Assembly (NCBI GenBank): GCA_965223465.1
Contig: OZ245025.1
Span: 2,480,001 to 2,544,000, forward strand
From: JAAELZ01 sp965223465
GTDB lineage: Bacteria; Pseudomonadota; Gammaproteobacteria; Arenicellales; Poriferihabitantaceae
Reading direction: 5' to 3'
Length of the DNA: 64,000 nt
In this document: positions 7,144 to 17,140 of the stretch, in pieces
Layout: every line of letters starts with the position of its first letter
Position numbering within the stretch: position 1 is the stretch's first letter
Notes under the pieces: generated by a model
The model's database searches: none
What the model saw: only the letters and a program-made list of their open reading frames with translations
What the model was told of the DNA's origin: nothing
Program-made: the position numbers and the translations under genes

Positions 7144-10100
7144 ATGCAATCCACTCCTTCTCCAAATAAGCCAGTGATACGCGTGGTGACCGCTGCGAGT
7201 TTGTTTGATGGTCATGATGCGGCGATCAACATCATGCGCCGAATTTTGCAGGCCTCCGGGGCTGAGGTGATTCACCTCGGGCACAATCGTTCGGTACAGG
7301 AAATTGTCGATGCAGCCTTACAGGAAGATGCCAATGCGATTGCAATCAGCTCTTATCAAGGCGGGCATGTTGAGTTTTTGCAGTATATGATTGATATGCT
7401 CAAACAGCGAGGTGGGGAAAAAATTCGCGTATTTGCGGGCGGTGGCGGCGTCATCGTACCGGAAGAAGTACAAGCGCTGCATGATTACGGAGTAACGCGC
7501 GTATATACGCCCGAAGATGGACAACATATCGGGCTGCAAGGGATGATTGATGACATGCTGGAAAGCAGTCAGTATGCGCCCAGTGAGGATGCGCCCGAGC
7601 AAATAGATTCTTTGCTAGGGGGTGATTTACGCGCGCTTTCCCATCATCTTTCCGCGCTCGAAAATGGTGAAGTTACACTTGCACTGCTTGATGCTATACG
7701 GGAACAACTGGCGGCAACGGCGAATACCGTACCCGTGTTGGGCATTACCGGTACCGGTGGTGCGGGTAAATCATCTCTGACTGACGAAATTATTCTGCGC
7801 TTTCGGGGGCATCATGATGAACTCAAGATTGCGTTGATTGCGGTTGATCCGACCCGTCGTAAGACCGGAGGCGCGCTATTGGGTGATCGTATTCGTATGA
7901 ATGCCATTAGTCATCCGAATATTTTTATGCGCTCAGTTGCTACGCGCGACGCAAGCAGCGAATTACCCGATTACATGGCTGATATGGTGGCAGCCTGTAA
8001 GCTTTCGGGCTTTGACCTGGTGATTGTAGAAACACCGGGGATTGGTCAGGGTGACGCAGGCATTACCGAATTGGTGGATGTTTCATTGTATGTGATGACG
8101 CCAGAATTCGGTGCCCAAACCCAGTTAGAGAAAATCGATATGCTCGATTTCGCGGACGTGGTGGCGATCAATAAGTTTGATCGCCAGGGCGCAGCGGATG
8201 CTTATCGTGACGTATGTAAGCAAATGCAACGCAATCGTGAAGCCTTTACAGAGGAGCCAGAAGCCATGCCGGTTTTTGGCACCATCGCGTCGCGCTTTAG
8301 CGATGATGGGGTGACTGCTCTTTATCAGCAATTACGCGCGCTCTTAATGACGTTTGGTCTTAAGGAGGTGAGCAATAGCTACCCTGTGGTCGATGTTCGT
8401 TACTCCACCCTGCAACAAAAACTGATTCCGAGCAAACGGGTAAGATATTTAGCTGAGATTGCCGAGACCGTTCGCCAATACAAAGCACATGCGCGCGAAC
8501 AGGCACGTATCGCCCGCCAGCGCCAGCAGTTGCGTGCCACCCAAACCATGCTGATGGCGCAGGGGGTAGACTCTAATCAGGATATCGAGCAGCTGTTGCA
8601 AAAAATTGAATCAAAACTGGATAACCATTCCAATACGTTGGTTGAAAGCTGGACGCAGCTCAAGGAGGATTATTCGGGTGAGCAATTTGTGGTGCGCATT
8701 CGTGACCGGGAAATAAGCAATACCTTGCGACGCTCAACGCTATCGGGCAACACCATCTCCAAAGTTGCCTTGCCAGATTACGAAGATGATGGTGAACGCT
8801 TAAAGTGGTTGATGCTGGAAAATGTGCCGGGTCAGTTTCCCTATACCGCCGGGGTGTTTCCGTTCAAACGTGAAAGCGAAATGCCGACGCGTATGTTTGC
8901 GGGTGAAGGCGATGCAACGCGCACCAACAAACGCTTCAAACAGCTTTCCGCGCATTCCGAGGCGAAGCGTTTGTCCACCGCCTTTGATTCGGTGACCTTA
9001 TACGGCTGCGATCCAGATGAGCGTCCCGATATTTATGGAAAAGTCGGTAATTCCGGGGTGTCCATCGCCACATTGGATAATCTCAAGACTTTGTATGACG
9101 GATTTGATTTGTGTGATCCAAGCACTTCGGTTTCCATGACCATCAACGGCCCGGCACCGATGATCCTGGCCATGTTTCTGAATGCAGCAATTGATCAGCA
9201 GCTGGTGAAATATCAGGATGAGAACGGCAAATCGCCTGGTAAAAAGGCGCGCCAGGAAGTTATAAATTGGACGCTGGCAAACGTTCGCGGGACAGTGCAA
9301 GCGGATATTCTGAAAGAAGATCAGGGCCAGAATACGTGTATATTCTCGACCGAGTTTGCGCTCAAAATGATGGCGGATATTCAGGAGTATTTTGTCCAGC
9401 ACAATATCCGTAATTTTTATTCCGTGTCTATCTCGGGCTATCATATTGCAGAGGCAGGTGCCAACCCGATTTCGCAAATGGCGTTTACCCTGGCCAACGG
9501 CTTTACCTATGTGGAGGCTTATCTGGCGAGGGGAATGGACATTGATGATTTTGCGCCGAACCTGTCGTTTTTCTTTAGCAATGGTATGTGCCCGGAGTAC
9601 ACCGTGATGGGCCGTGTCGCCAGACGCATTTGGGCAGTCACCATGCGGGAAAAATATGGTGCCAATGCGCGCTCCCAGAAGCTCAAATACCATATTCAAA
9701 CCTCGGGTCGATCGCTGCACGCACAAGAGCTGGATTTCAATGATATCCGCACGACCTTACAGGCCTTGATTGCGATATATGATAACTGTAACAGCCTGCA
9801 TACCAACGCCTATGACGAGGCCATTACCACGCCGACGGGTGAATCCGTACGCCGCGCGCTGGCTATTCAGCTTATTATTAACAGCGAATGGGGTTTGGCG
9901 ATGAACGAAAATCCCAATCAGGGTAGTTTTGTCATCGACGAGCTGACCGAGCTGGTAGAAGAGGCGGTATTAAAAGAATTTGAGCGAATTGCTGAGCGTG
10001 GCGGCGTGCTCGGGGCGATGGAAACGGGTTATCAGCGCGGTAAAATCCAAGATGAGTCTATGCTTTACGAAAAACGCAAGCATGACGGCAGCTTGCCGAT

Positions 10101-10386
10101 TATCGGGGTGAACACATTTTTGAACCCCGACGCAAATGCGAATGAACAGACTATCGAACTGGCGCGTTCTACCGACGAAGAAAAGCAGCGGCAAATTGAG
10201 CATGTGGTTGATTTTCAACAACGTCATCAGAACGAATCGGAAGACGCATTGGAAAAGGTGCGTCAAGCTGCCATGTCGGGTGGCAATATTTTTGCAGAGC
10301 TCATGCACGCCGTGCGCGTATGTTCGCTCGGCCAGATCAGTGATGTATTGTACGAGGCCGGTGGCAAGTATCGGCGTAATATGTAA
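7144..10386 (+). CDS. icmF: Fused isobutyryl-CoA mutase (IcmF)
   Basis: Adenosylcobalamin-dependent mutase (1,080 aa) interconverting isobutyryl-CoA and n-butyryl-CoA, fused to its own GTPase chaperone. Residues 10-140 are the B12-binding domain with the cobalt-ligand motif DGHD (His24). Residues about 195-420 are the MeaB-like G domain with P-loop GTGGAGKSS near 203. A linker leads to the large mutase domain from about 550, with YGCDPDERPDIYGKVGNSG at 620 and NGFTYVEAYLARGMDID further on. Length and domain order match IcmF rather than methylmalonyl-CoA mutase. No Shine-Dalgarno is clear. It is followed by hydroxyacyl-CoA dehydrogenase and crotonase genes, which suit oxidation of the butyryl-CoA product. 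Related IcmF enzymes can also accept isovaleryl- or pivalyl-CoA. Confidence 0.95.
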   Translation: MQSTPSPNKPVIRVVTAASLFDGHDAAINIMRRILQASGAEVIHLGHNRSVQEIVDAALQEDANAIAISSYQGGHVEFLQYMIDMLKQRGGEKIRVFAGGGGVIVPEEVQALHDYGVTRVYTPEDGQHIGLQGMIDDMLESSQYAPSEDAPEQIDSLLGGDLRALSHHLSALENGEVTLALLDAIREQLAATANTVPVLGITGTGGAGKSSLTDEIILRFRGHHDELKIALIAVDPTRRKTGGALLGDRIRMNAISHPNIFMRSVATRDASSELPDYMADMVAACKLSGFDLVIVETPGIGQGDAGITELVDVSLYVMTPEFGAQTQLEKIDMLDFADVVAINKFDRQGAADAYRDVCKQMQRNREAFTEEPEAMPVFGTIASRFSDDGVTALYQQLRALLMTFGLKEVSNSYPVVDVRYSTLQQKLIPSKRVRYLAEIAETVRQYKAHAREQARIARQRQQLRATQTMLMAQGVDSNQDIEQLLQKIESKLDNHSNTLVESWTQLKEDYSGEQFVVRIRDREISNTLRRSTLSGNTISKVALPDYEDDGERLKWLMLENVPGQFPYTAGVFPFKRESEMPTRMFAGEGDATRTNKRFKQLSAHSEAKRLSTAFDSVTLYGCDPDERPDIYGKVGNSGVSIATLDNLKTLYDGFDLCDPSTSVSMTINGPAPMILAMFLNAAIDQQLVKYQDENGKSPGKKARQEVINWTLANVRGTVQADILKEDQGQNTCIFSTEFALKMMADIQEYFVQHNIRNFYSVSISGYHIAEAGANPISQMAFTLANGFTYVEAYLARGMDIDDFAPNLSFFFSNGMCPEYTVMGRVARRIWAVTMREKYGANARSQKLKYHIQTSGRSLHAQELDFNDIRTTLQALIAIYDNCNSLHTNAYDEAITTPTGESVRRALAIQLIINSEWGLAMNENPNQGSFVIDELTELVEEAVLKEFERIAERGGVLGAMETGYQRGKIQDESMLYEKRKHDGSLPIIGVNTFLNPDANANEQTIELARSTDEEKQRQIEHVVDFQQRHQNESEDALEKVRQAAMSGGNIFAELMHAVRVCSLGQISDVLYEAGGKYRRNM

Positions 10387-10427
10387 TCCAGTTTTTTCAA
10401 CACTTCAAATTTACACACAGAACCAAT

Positions 10428-11276
10428 ATGACCATTAACACAGTAGGGGTGATTGGTGCGGGTACCATGGGCAATGGCATTGCACAGGTATTTGCCGCTA
10501 AGGGCTATCGTGTCATCATGCAGGATATAGATGAGCAAGGCTTGAGCAGGGGCATGGCGACCATTGCGGGCAGTCTGGATCGGCTCATTAAGAGCGAGAA
10601 AATAAGCGAGCAGGATAAAACCAGCACCTTGGAGAACATCGAGACCTCGCCGGTTCTTTCCAGCCTGGCGAATGTCGATTTGGTCATCGAAGCTGCGAGT
10701 GAGAATTTCGAGGTAAAGGCCAAAATCTTTAAGCAACTGGATGAGATTTGTCAGCCCAACGCTATTCTGGCCTCTAACACGTCGTCTATATCGCTGACCA
10801 AAATTGCCGCGCAAACTTCACGCCCGGAAAAAGTGATCGGCATGCATTTTATGAATCCGGTACCGGTGATGAAGCTGATCGAAGTTATCCGCGCCATGCA
10901 AACCAGCGATGAAACCTGCGACACCATCGAGCAGATCAGCGCTAAACTGGGCAAAACAGCTGTCCTGGCGAATGACAGCCCGGGCTTTGTGGCGAACCGT
11001 ATTTTGATCCCGATGATTAACGAAGCCATTTTTACCCTGGACGAAGGCATTGCCACCGCGGAGGCGATCGACGATATCATGAAGCTGGGCATGAATCACC
11101 CGATAGGGCCACTCGCGCTGGCAGATTTGATTGGCCTGGATGTGGTGTTGTCCGTAACACGGGTGTATCAGGAAGAATTGGGCGACCCTAAATATCGGCC
11201 CTGCCCTCTGTTAATCAGAATGGTGGATGCGGGTTATTTGGGGCGCAAAGCAGGCAGAGGATTTTACGAGTACTAA
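10428..11276 (+). CDS. 3-hydroxybutyryl-CoA dehydrogenase
   Basis: NAD(P)-dependent oxidation of 3-hydroxybutyryl-CoA to acetoacetyl-CoA. The 282-aa length matches short-chain single-domain enzymes (Hbd/PaaH type). The Rossmann motif GVIGAGTMGNGIAQVFA is at the N-terminus, with ASNTSSIS and GMHFMNPVPVMKLIEVI containing the catalytic Ser, His and Glu, and NDSPGFVANRI before the C-terminal dimerisation domain. It lies 41 bp after icmF and 3 bp before the crotonase gene, consistent with one operon. Confidence 0.93.
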   Translation: MTINTVGVIGAGTMGNGIAQVFAAKGYRVIMQDIDEQGLSRGMATIAGSLDRLIKSEKISEQDKTSTLENIETSPVLSSLANVDLVIEAASENFEVKAKIFKQLDEICQPNAILASNTSSISLTKIAAQTSRPEKVIGMHFMNPVPVMKLIEVIRAMQTSDETCDTIEQISAKLGKTAVLANDSPGFVANRILIPMINEAIFTLDEGIATAEAIDDIMKLGMNHPIGPLALADLIGLDVVLSVTRVYQEELGDPKYRPCPLLIRMVDAGYLGRKAGRGFYEY

Positions 11277-11279
11277 CTT

Positions 11280-12071
11280 ATGAGCAATCAATTTGAGAAT
11301 ATTATTCTGGAAGATCTGGACGATGGCATTTTTCGAATCAGCATTAATCGGCCCAAACAACTTAACGCATTGAGCCAGGAGACCGTTGCTGAGTTAGGTT
11401 CCGCGATTCAAGCCATAGGCGACGATACTTCTGCACGCGTGCTATTGATTACCGGTGTCGGCGACAAAGCCTTTATTGCGGGCGCGGACATCAGCCAGTT
11501 TACCGATCTGAGTTCACTTCAGGCGCGCGAACTTGGGCTTGCCGGCCAAAATATTTGCAATGCGCTTGAACACCTGTCCATTCCGGTGGTCGCGGTTGTT
11601 AGTGGATATGCCTTAGGCGGCGGCTGCGAGGTCGCCCTGGCGTGTGATTGGATCATTGCGTCGGAAAATGCCAGCTTTGGTCAACCCGAGATAAATTTGG
11701 GTATTATGCCGGGGTTTGGTGGTACCCAACGTTTGATGCGCCAGGTAGGTAAATCGCTGGCAATTGAGTTGTGTATGACGGGCCGCATGCTTGATGCACA
11801 AGAAGCGCAGCGTATTGCATTGGTAAATCAAGTTTATCCCGCAGATGAGCTGCAACCAGCAGCGCTCGAGTTGGCCAAAACCCTCAGCCAGAAAGCCCCG
11901 ATTGCGCTGAAATTCATTAAGCAAGCCATTCATGATGGGCAAAGCATGACGCTAGCGCACGCCTGCCAAATGGAAGCCGAGCTATTTGGCCTATGCTTTT
12001 CGAGCGAAGATCAGGAAGAAGGTGTCGCAGCATTTTTGGAAAAACGCCGGGCTGAATTTAAGGGGGTTTAG
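11280..12071 (+). CDS. Enoyl-CoA hydratase (crotonase family)
   Basis: Hydrates trans-2-enoyl-CoA (probably crotonyl-CoA) to 3-hydroxyacyl-CoA. The 263-aa protein has the oxyanion-hole motif AFIAGADISQF and both catalytic glutamates, in GGGCEVALACD and GQPEINLG, twenty residues apart as in true hydratases. It is the last gene of the icmF operon, 3 bp after the dehydrogenase gene. An acyl-CoA dehydrogenase for the preceding step is not in the window. Confidence 0.92.
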   Translation: MSNQFENIILEDLDDGIFRISINRPKQLNALSQETVAELGSAIQAIGDDTSARVLLITGVGDKAFIAGADISQFTDLSSLQARELGLAGQNICNALEHLSIPVVAVVSGYALGGGCEVALACDWIIASENASFGQPEINLGIMPGFGGTQRLMRQVGKSLAIELCMTGRMLDAQEAQRIALVNQVYPADELQPAALELAKTLSQKAPIALKFIKQAIHDGQSMTLAHACQMEAELFGLCFSSEDQEEGVAAFLEKRRAEFKGV

Positions 12072-12227
12072 TATCTCCTGCATGCTAAAATCTACCTGCC
12101 TTGAGTATGGCAGTAAATCAAGTCGGCTGACCCGTGATCTTGCATCTTTTTAAGTTGATAGGGTCTGTGATAGCCAGCCCTTTACTTTTTACACCTTGGA
12201 GCCCACATACGCATTACATAGGCGTAT

Positions 12228-12893
12228 TTGCTCCATAAGCTAAACACGATATCCATGAATCTGGGAATACCTACAATAGTTGTGGCAGGGTTATTTTCTT
12301 CGATATTTGCTAAAGAGCACCCAATCGATTTCGATGAAAGTCGATGGGTGCCGGTTAGCTATACTATCGGCGAGTATCTGATTACCACCAAAGTACCCGG
12401 AAATTGGATTCCGCACGCATTATTTCCTTCTAAGACGCGTATAGAAGTTCGATCACCTAAGAAATACGTTCGAGAACGCTCTGAACGCGACTGGGGTACA
12501 TTTAATATAGAAAGCTACGGTTATGATTATAAAAGAAATAAAACCTATGCTGATGTGAAGTTTGGTCTCGGGTTTTCAGTTTACGTATATTCCGGTACGC
12601 CTACTGACGTTGCCGGTATGATTGATACAATTGATAAAAGAAAGTACTCGCCTTCGTCTCAAAGCGTTATCAAGCAACAATCGTACTTTAAGCGGGATGG
12701 AAGAGAGTGGCTAACTCGAGTAACCGAAACAGAGTCGCGGAATTACGCAACACTGCTGTTCGAAGATGTTGTTTTGGAGCTGGGAATTGGCTACAACGAT
12801 GGTGGTGAAAATGAAACAGCTGAGTGGAAACAAAAGCGCGTAAATCTTTTTAATAGAGTATTTGAACTGATCAAGATAATTCCGCTAGGGTAG
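12228..12893 (+). CDS. Hypothetical exported protein
   Basis: I do not recognise this 221-aa protein. The N-terminus MLHKLNTISMNLGIPTIVVA then GLFSSIFA looks like a signal peptide with cleavage before KEHP. The mature part is polar and aromatic-rich with no cysteines, suggesting a beta-rich periplasmic protein. The first codon used is TTG at 12228, because it supplies the basic n-region; ATG at 12255 would leave a signal without positive charge. Codon use is more AT-rich than in neighbouring genes. Function unknown. Confidence 0.55.
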   Translation: MLHKLNTISMNLGIPTIVVAGLFSSIFAKEHPIDFDESRWVPVSYTIGEYLITTKVPGNWIPHALFPSKTRIEVRSPKKYVRERSERDWGTFNIESYGYDYKRNKTYADVKFGLGFSVYVYSGTPTDVAGMIDTIDKRKYSPSSQSVIKQQSYFKRDGREWLTRVTETESRNYATLLFEDVVLELGIGYNDGGENETAEWKQKRVNLFNRVFELIKIIPLG

Positions 12894-12958
12894 TTCGAAT
12901 TTGGTACTAATAGGGTCGTTCTCGATTGAGATCCTAAATTAGTGGGGCAAGCCAAGGC

Positions 12959-14260
12959 TTACCAGTAAGCCATCGCGTCTTTATAAATCGCCTCCAGGTC
13001 GGTTTGTTCCACTTCGCGAGGAGAATTCACCAGCAAGCGTTGTTGCTTGAACGCGCCTTCCGCCAATGCCGGAATATCTTTTTCGGAATATCCTAGTTCC
13101 GCTAAACCATTGGGAATACCGCAGGCTTGCATCAGCTCAATCAGGCGATTAGCCAGCGCTTCGCCGGCCTGTTCCTGCTCAATATCTTGCATATCTGCCC
13201 CGAGGGCTTGGGCCGCTAGCCAATGGCGCTCGGCAGCAGCTTCAGCGGTAAATCGAAAAGCCGCTGGCGCATTGACCACCACTGAAATACCGTGCGGGCA
13301 CATGCTGTGATCATCAGGCCAGCCTTTTGGATGATAATCTCCAATCATGCCCGCGACCGAATAACTCATGGCGTGGGGTACGTGCACACCCGCATTGCCA
13401 AATGCGTTGCCGGCCAGGGTGGCAGCATACATCATGGCACCTCTGGCTTCCTGGTCTTGTGCGTCATTTACCGCGCGTTCCAGATAGTCTGCAGCAAGGC
13501 GAATCGCTTCCAGGCTGCCGCTGTCGCTATGCGGGTTGGCCCCCTGATAGGCCGGCCGTTTGGCAGGCCCTTTGGCGGGTCGCTGGGTAAAGGGAATGGC
13601 GGTATAGCTCTCAATCGCGTGCGTCAGTACATCAAACCCGGTGGCGGCGGTCACCAACGGCGGCACCTCCCAGGTAAAGGCCGGGTCGATCAAGGCAAGA
13701 TCAGGTTTTAAATAAGGTGAAGCAATCCCGGTTTTCACTTTTTGTTTGACTAGGTCAAATACTGCCACCCCGGTCGATTCGCTACCCGTGCCGGCGGTGG
13801 TGGGGCAGGCAATATGTGGCAATACTTTTCCGGGAACCGGAATACCTCTACCGATGGGGCGGTTGACGTATTCGAGAAACTCAGCCGGATAGCAGTACAG
13901 TAGATTGGCTGCTTTAGCGGTATCGATTACTGAACCACCCCCGATCGAAACCACGCCATCGTAATCGCCCGCGCTCAAAAAATCAGCAGCATCCATGAAT
14001 GAATGATCAGTCGGCTCTACACGCACTTTCGCATAAACCTTGTAATCGATCCATGCATCATCCAGTGATTGCAGAATCTCCTTGGTGACCGCCAAGTCGA
14101 TGGTATGTTCATCGGCGAAAATGGCCAAAGAGCGGATGTGGAGTTGATCGGCTTCGTAAGCAAGTTCCTGGCTGGCACCCACACCAAATCTAAGTGGCCG
14201 GGGGTCGACACTAAAAATGGTCTCATTATTTTCACTGGTTTTGTACTGTTTGCCAAACAT
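12959..14260 (-). CDS. Hydroxyacid-oxoacid transhydrogenase (iron-type alcohol dehydrogenase)
   Basis: A 433-aa member of the iron-containing alcohol dehydrogenase family, closest in layout to ADHFE1-type transhydrogenase, which couples 4-hydroxybutyrate oxidation to 2-oxoglutarate reduction. Seen: the N-terminus RPLRFGVGASQELAYEA, the nucleotide motif GVVSIGGGSVIDTAKA, the PTTAGTGSE motif, and the metal site GFDVLTHAIESYTA with later histidines in GVHVPHAMSY and CPHGISV. The ATG at 14260 is the only plausible start. It faces the hypothetical gene and is divergent from the ABC importer. Confidence 0.88.
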   Translation of the reverse strand: MFGKQYKTSENNETIFSVDPRPLRFGVGASQELAYEADQLHIRSLAIFADEHTIDLAVTKEILQSLDDAWIDYKVYAKVRVEPTDHSFMDAADFLSAGDYDGVVSIGGGSVIDTAKAANLLYCYPAEFLEYVNRPIGRGIPVPGKVLPHIACPTTAGTGSESTGVAVFDLVKQKVKTGIASPYLKPDLALIDPAFTWEVPPLVTAATGFDVLTHAIESYTAIPFTQRPAKGPAKRPAYQGANPHSDSGSLEAIRLAADYLERAVNDAQDQEARGAMMYAATLAGNAFGNAGVHVPHAMSYSVAGMIGDYHPKGWPDDHSMCPHGISVVVNAPAAFRFTAEAAAERHWLAAQALGADMQDIEQEQAGEALANRLIELMQACGIPNGLAELGYSEKDIPALAEGAFKQQRLLVNSPREVEQTDLEAIYKDAMAYW

Positions 14261-14546
14261 GTCGCTCGCTATCGGGGTGCAATTTGAATTTCGGTGCTGG
14301 ATATTACTCTATTTATGCACAAGTTTGTAAGCCAGGCAGCCCTTGCATCAACACCTAAGATAATACAATCCTCCTGCGAGTTTGCAGCACAATCAGGGAT
14401 ATTCAGTTTTAATTCAGCAAATTAATGACGGTTTTCATTTTAGGGATACGAAAATTTCTAAAATAAAAGTGTCAGGCGGATCAATTTCGCTTATCATGCG
14501 GCTCGTTTGCGGTGTCCTGCTTATCAATAAAAAGACCAAAACATCC

Positions 14547-16058
14547 ATGTCAGTTGCCACTGATCAGACACTGATCGCGTTAGACAACATCAGCAAGACC
14601 TATCCCGGTTGTGTTGCCAACGACCAGATAAAACTGCGCATTAACCGGGGAGAAATACACGCCCTGTTGGGAGAAAATGGTGCGGGTAAATCTACCCTGG
14701 TCAAAATTATTTACGGCGTCGTCAAGGCTGATGCCGGTCGTATCGAATTTGCTGGTAAACCAGTGCAAATCACCAGCCCCGCACATGCGCGTAAACTGGG
14801 TATTGCTATGGTCTTTCAACATTTTTCCTTATTTGATTCTTTGACCGTGGCCCAGAATATCGCTCTGGGTATGGACCAAAAAGTAGAACTCAATACGCTC
14901 TTAGAGCGCATCGTGGAAGTTTCAAACCACTATGGATTACCACTGGAGCCAGCACGCCACGTGTATAGTCTTTCAGTGGGCGAGCGCCAACGTATTGAAA
15001 TTATTCGTTGTTTGTTGCAAAACCCGAAGCTACTCATCATGGATGAGCCTACTTCGGTGCTCACGCCCCAGGAAGTAGAAAAACTGTTTGTTACTCTGCG
15101 TCGCCTGGCAGATGAGGGCATGTCTATTTTGTACATCAGTCACAAACTAGATGAGATCAAGGATTTATGCGCGCACGCTACCATTCTTCGCCACGGAAAA
15201 AAAATTGCCACAGTCAGCGTTGCCGAGCAAACGTCTGCTTCATTGGCGGCGATGATGATGGGCGAAGACTTACACCTTGCGGATCATCAAACGAGCAAAC
15301 CCCCTGGCGCGGTGCGGCTAGCGGTTGAAGGCTTGAGCCAGCCGAGCGATGACCTACTGGGTATTGCACTTAAAGATATTAATTTGCAGGTGCGTGCGGG
15401 TGAAATTGTGGGTTTGGCCGGAGTCGCCGGTAATGGGCAGGAGGAATTATTGAGGGTACTCAACGGGGAGCTAAAAAGTACCCACCCGGCAATTAAAATA
15501 AATGACCAAGCGGTGGGAAAGCTCGGCCCGAATAAACGCAGAAAGCGCGGCTTAGTGAGTGTGCCGGAAAAGCGCCTTGGGCATAGTGCGGTACCGAGTA
15601 TGAGCTTAGTGGATAATGCCTTGCTGACCGCCAATGCACGCATTGGTTTAAGCCATCGCGGGATGCTGGATTATCCAAAAGCAACAGCGTACACCAAATC
15701 CGTGATGGACGCTTTTGACGTACGGGTCGCGGATGAGCAGGTTGTGGCGGCCAGTCTTTCCGGAGGAAACCTGCAGAAGTTTATTGTCGGTAGAGAATTA
15801 ATGCAGTCTCCGGATATTGTAGTGATTTCGCAGCCAACCTGGGGGGTGGATGCAGGTGCGGCACAAAGTATACGCGCCGCTTTGCGTGCTTTAGCAAACC
15901 AAGGTGTGGCGGTGTTGGTCATTTCGCAGGATTTGGATGAGCTGATGGAAATATCAGACCGCATCGGCGCGATTTGTGCGGGTGAGGTGTCGAATCTTTG
16001 CGCAATTGATCAAATAGATAACGAAAAAATCGGCTTGCTGATGGCGGGGGTAGCCTAA
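14547..16058 (+). CDS. ABC importer ATPase, nucleoside/BMP type
   Basis: Double ATPase (503 aa) of a purine-nucleoside or simple-sugar importer (NupA/YufO type). The first domain has Walker A GENGAGKST near residue 42, signature LSVGERQRIEI, and Walker B LLIMDEPTSVL. The second has a degenerate Walker A (GVAGNGQEELL) and signature LSGGNLQKFIVGREL, as usual for this family. ATG 14547 gives the family N-terminus; an in-frame upstream ATG (14382) would add 55 unlikely residues. The stop overlaps the next gene (TAATG). No BMP-type binding-protein gene lies next to it. Confidence 0.92.
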   Translation: MSVATDQTLIALDNISKTYPGCVANDQIKLRINRGEIHALLGENGAGKSTLVKIIYGVVKADAGRIEFAGKPVQITSPAHARKLGIAMVFQHFSLFDSLTVAQNIALGMDQKVELNTLLERIVEVSNHYGLPLEPARHVYSLSVGERQRIEIIRCLLQNPKLLIMDEPTSVLTPQEVEKLFVTLRRLADEGMSILYISHKLDEIKDLCAHATILRHGKKIATVSVAEQTSASLAAMMMGEDLHLADHQTSKPPGAVRLAVEGLSQPSDDLLGIALKDINLQVRAGEIVGLAGVAGNGQEELLRVLNGELKSTHPAIKINDQAVGKLGPNKRRKRGLVSVPEKRLGHSAVPSMSLVDNALLTANARIGLSHRGMLDYPKATAYTKSVMDAFDVRVADEQVVAASLSGGNLQKFIVGRELMQSPDIVVISQPTWGVDAGAAQSIRAALRALANQGVAVLVISQDLDELMEISDRIGAICAGEVSNLCAIDQIDNEKIGLLMAGVA

Positions 16059-17140
16059 TGCAAGTGTATTTCGAACGCCGCCAGATCGATTCAAAAGCAT
16101 GGCGTTATTTATCGCCACTGTTGGCGTTGATACTTACCTTATTGGCGGGTGCGATCTTATTTCACCTGATGCAGGTTGATGTCAAGCGAGCGCTGTACGT
16201 ATTTTTTGTGGAACCCATCGCAACGCCCTATGGTTTGGCTGAACTTGGCGTAAAAGCGACCCCATTGGTGCTCATTGGAGTGGCCTTGTCGATTGGCTTT
16301 CGCGCGGGTGTATGGAATATCGGAGCCGAAGGGCAACTCACATTTGGTGCGATTTTTGGTGGCGGTGTAGCCCTAGCTTTTTATGAGCAACAAGGATTGT
16401 ATATTCTGCCGCTGGTGATTTTGGCGGGGATCATTGGCGGTATGTTATGGGCGGGAGTGGTTGCCTGGTTGCGCACACGGTATAACGCCAATGAAATTCT
16501 GACCAGCCTGATGTTGAGCTATGTCGCGGGTCTGTGTCTGAGTTATCTGGTCTATGGCCCGTGGAAAGATCCGGATGGTTTTAATTTTCCGTTATCTCGA
16601 ATGTTTAGCGATGCCGCCGTGTTACCCATCATCATGGATGGGACGCGGCTACACATTGGCGCATTTTTCGCCATCGTGGTAGTGGTGCTCGTCTGGGTAG
16701 TGCTGGCGCGTACCCAGTTGGGTTATCAAATCAAAGTAATGGGGGATGCACCCAGTGCGGGTGCCTATGCTGGTTTTAGTCAAAACAAAATTATTTGGCT
16801 GGTGTTGCTGATGAGTGGTGGTGCGGCTGGGTTGGCAGGGGTGCTCGAAGTCACCGGCCCGATAGGCCAGTTGTCGCCTTCGATATCGCCGGGTTATGGG
16901 TTCACCGCCATTATTGTTGCTTACGTTGGGCGTTTGCACCCGCTCGGTGCCTTGCTGGCCGGTTTGTTGATTGCCTTATCGTATTTGGGTGGTGAGTCGG
17001 CCCAAATAGCGCTTGGCTTGCCGCTTGCGGTCGGCGGGGTATTTCAAGGCATGTTATTGTTTTTTCTGCTCGCCTGCGATGTGCTCATCCACTATCGACT
17101 GCGCGTATCCAATAGTCATGCGATGGTGAATCATGGTTGA
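16058..17140 (+). CDS. ABC importer permease 1, nucleoside type
   Basis: Inner-membrane permease (360 aa) of the BPD_transp_2 family, YufP type. It has multiple hydrophobic segments and the family motifs GFRAGVWNIGAEGQLTFGAI and NANEILTSLMLSYVA. It overlaps the ATPase gene by one base and the second permease gene by 8 bases, so all three are co-translated. It should pair with the next permease as a heterodimer over the double ATPase. Confidence 0.92.
   Translation: MQVYFERRQIDSKAWRYLSPLLALILTLLAGAILFHLMQVDVKRALYVFFVEPIATPYGLAELGVKATPLVLIGVALSIGFRAGVWNIGAEGQLTFGAIFGGGVALAFYEQQGLYILPLVILAGIIGGMLWAGVVAWLRTRYNANEILTSLMLSYVAGLCLSYLVYGPWKDPDGFNFPLSRMFSDAAVLPIIMDGTRLHIGAFFAIVVVVLVWVVLARTQLGYQIKVMGDAPSAGAYAGFSQNKIIWLVLLMSGGAAGLAGVLEVTGPIGQLSPSISPGYGFTAIIVAYVGRLHPLGALLAGLLIALSYLGGESAQIALGLPLAVGGVFQGMLLFFLLACDVLIHYRLRVSNSHAMVNHG

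Noticed and set aside
8998..9726. 242-codon minus-strand reading inside icmF
   Set aside because: It is antisense to a confidently assigned mutase domain and shows no recognisable protein features; it is a shadow of a well-biased gene.
13292..13711. 139-codon plus-strand reading inside the transhydrogenase gene
   Set aside because: Antisense shadow of conserved iron-ADH coding sequence.
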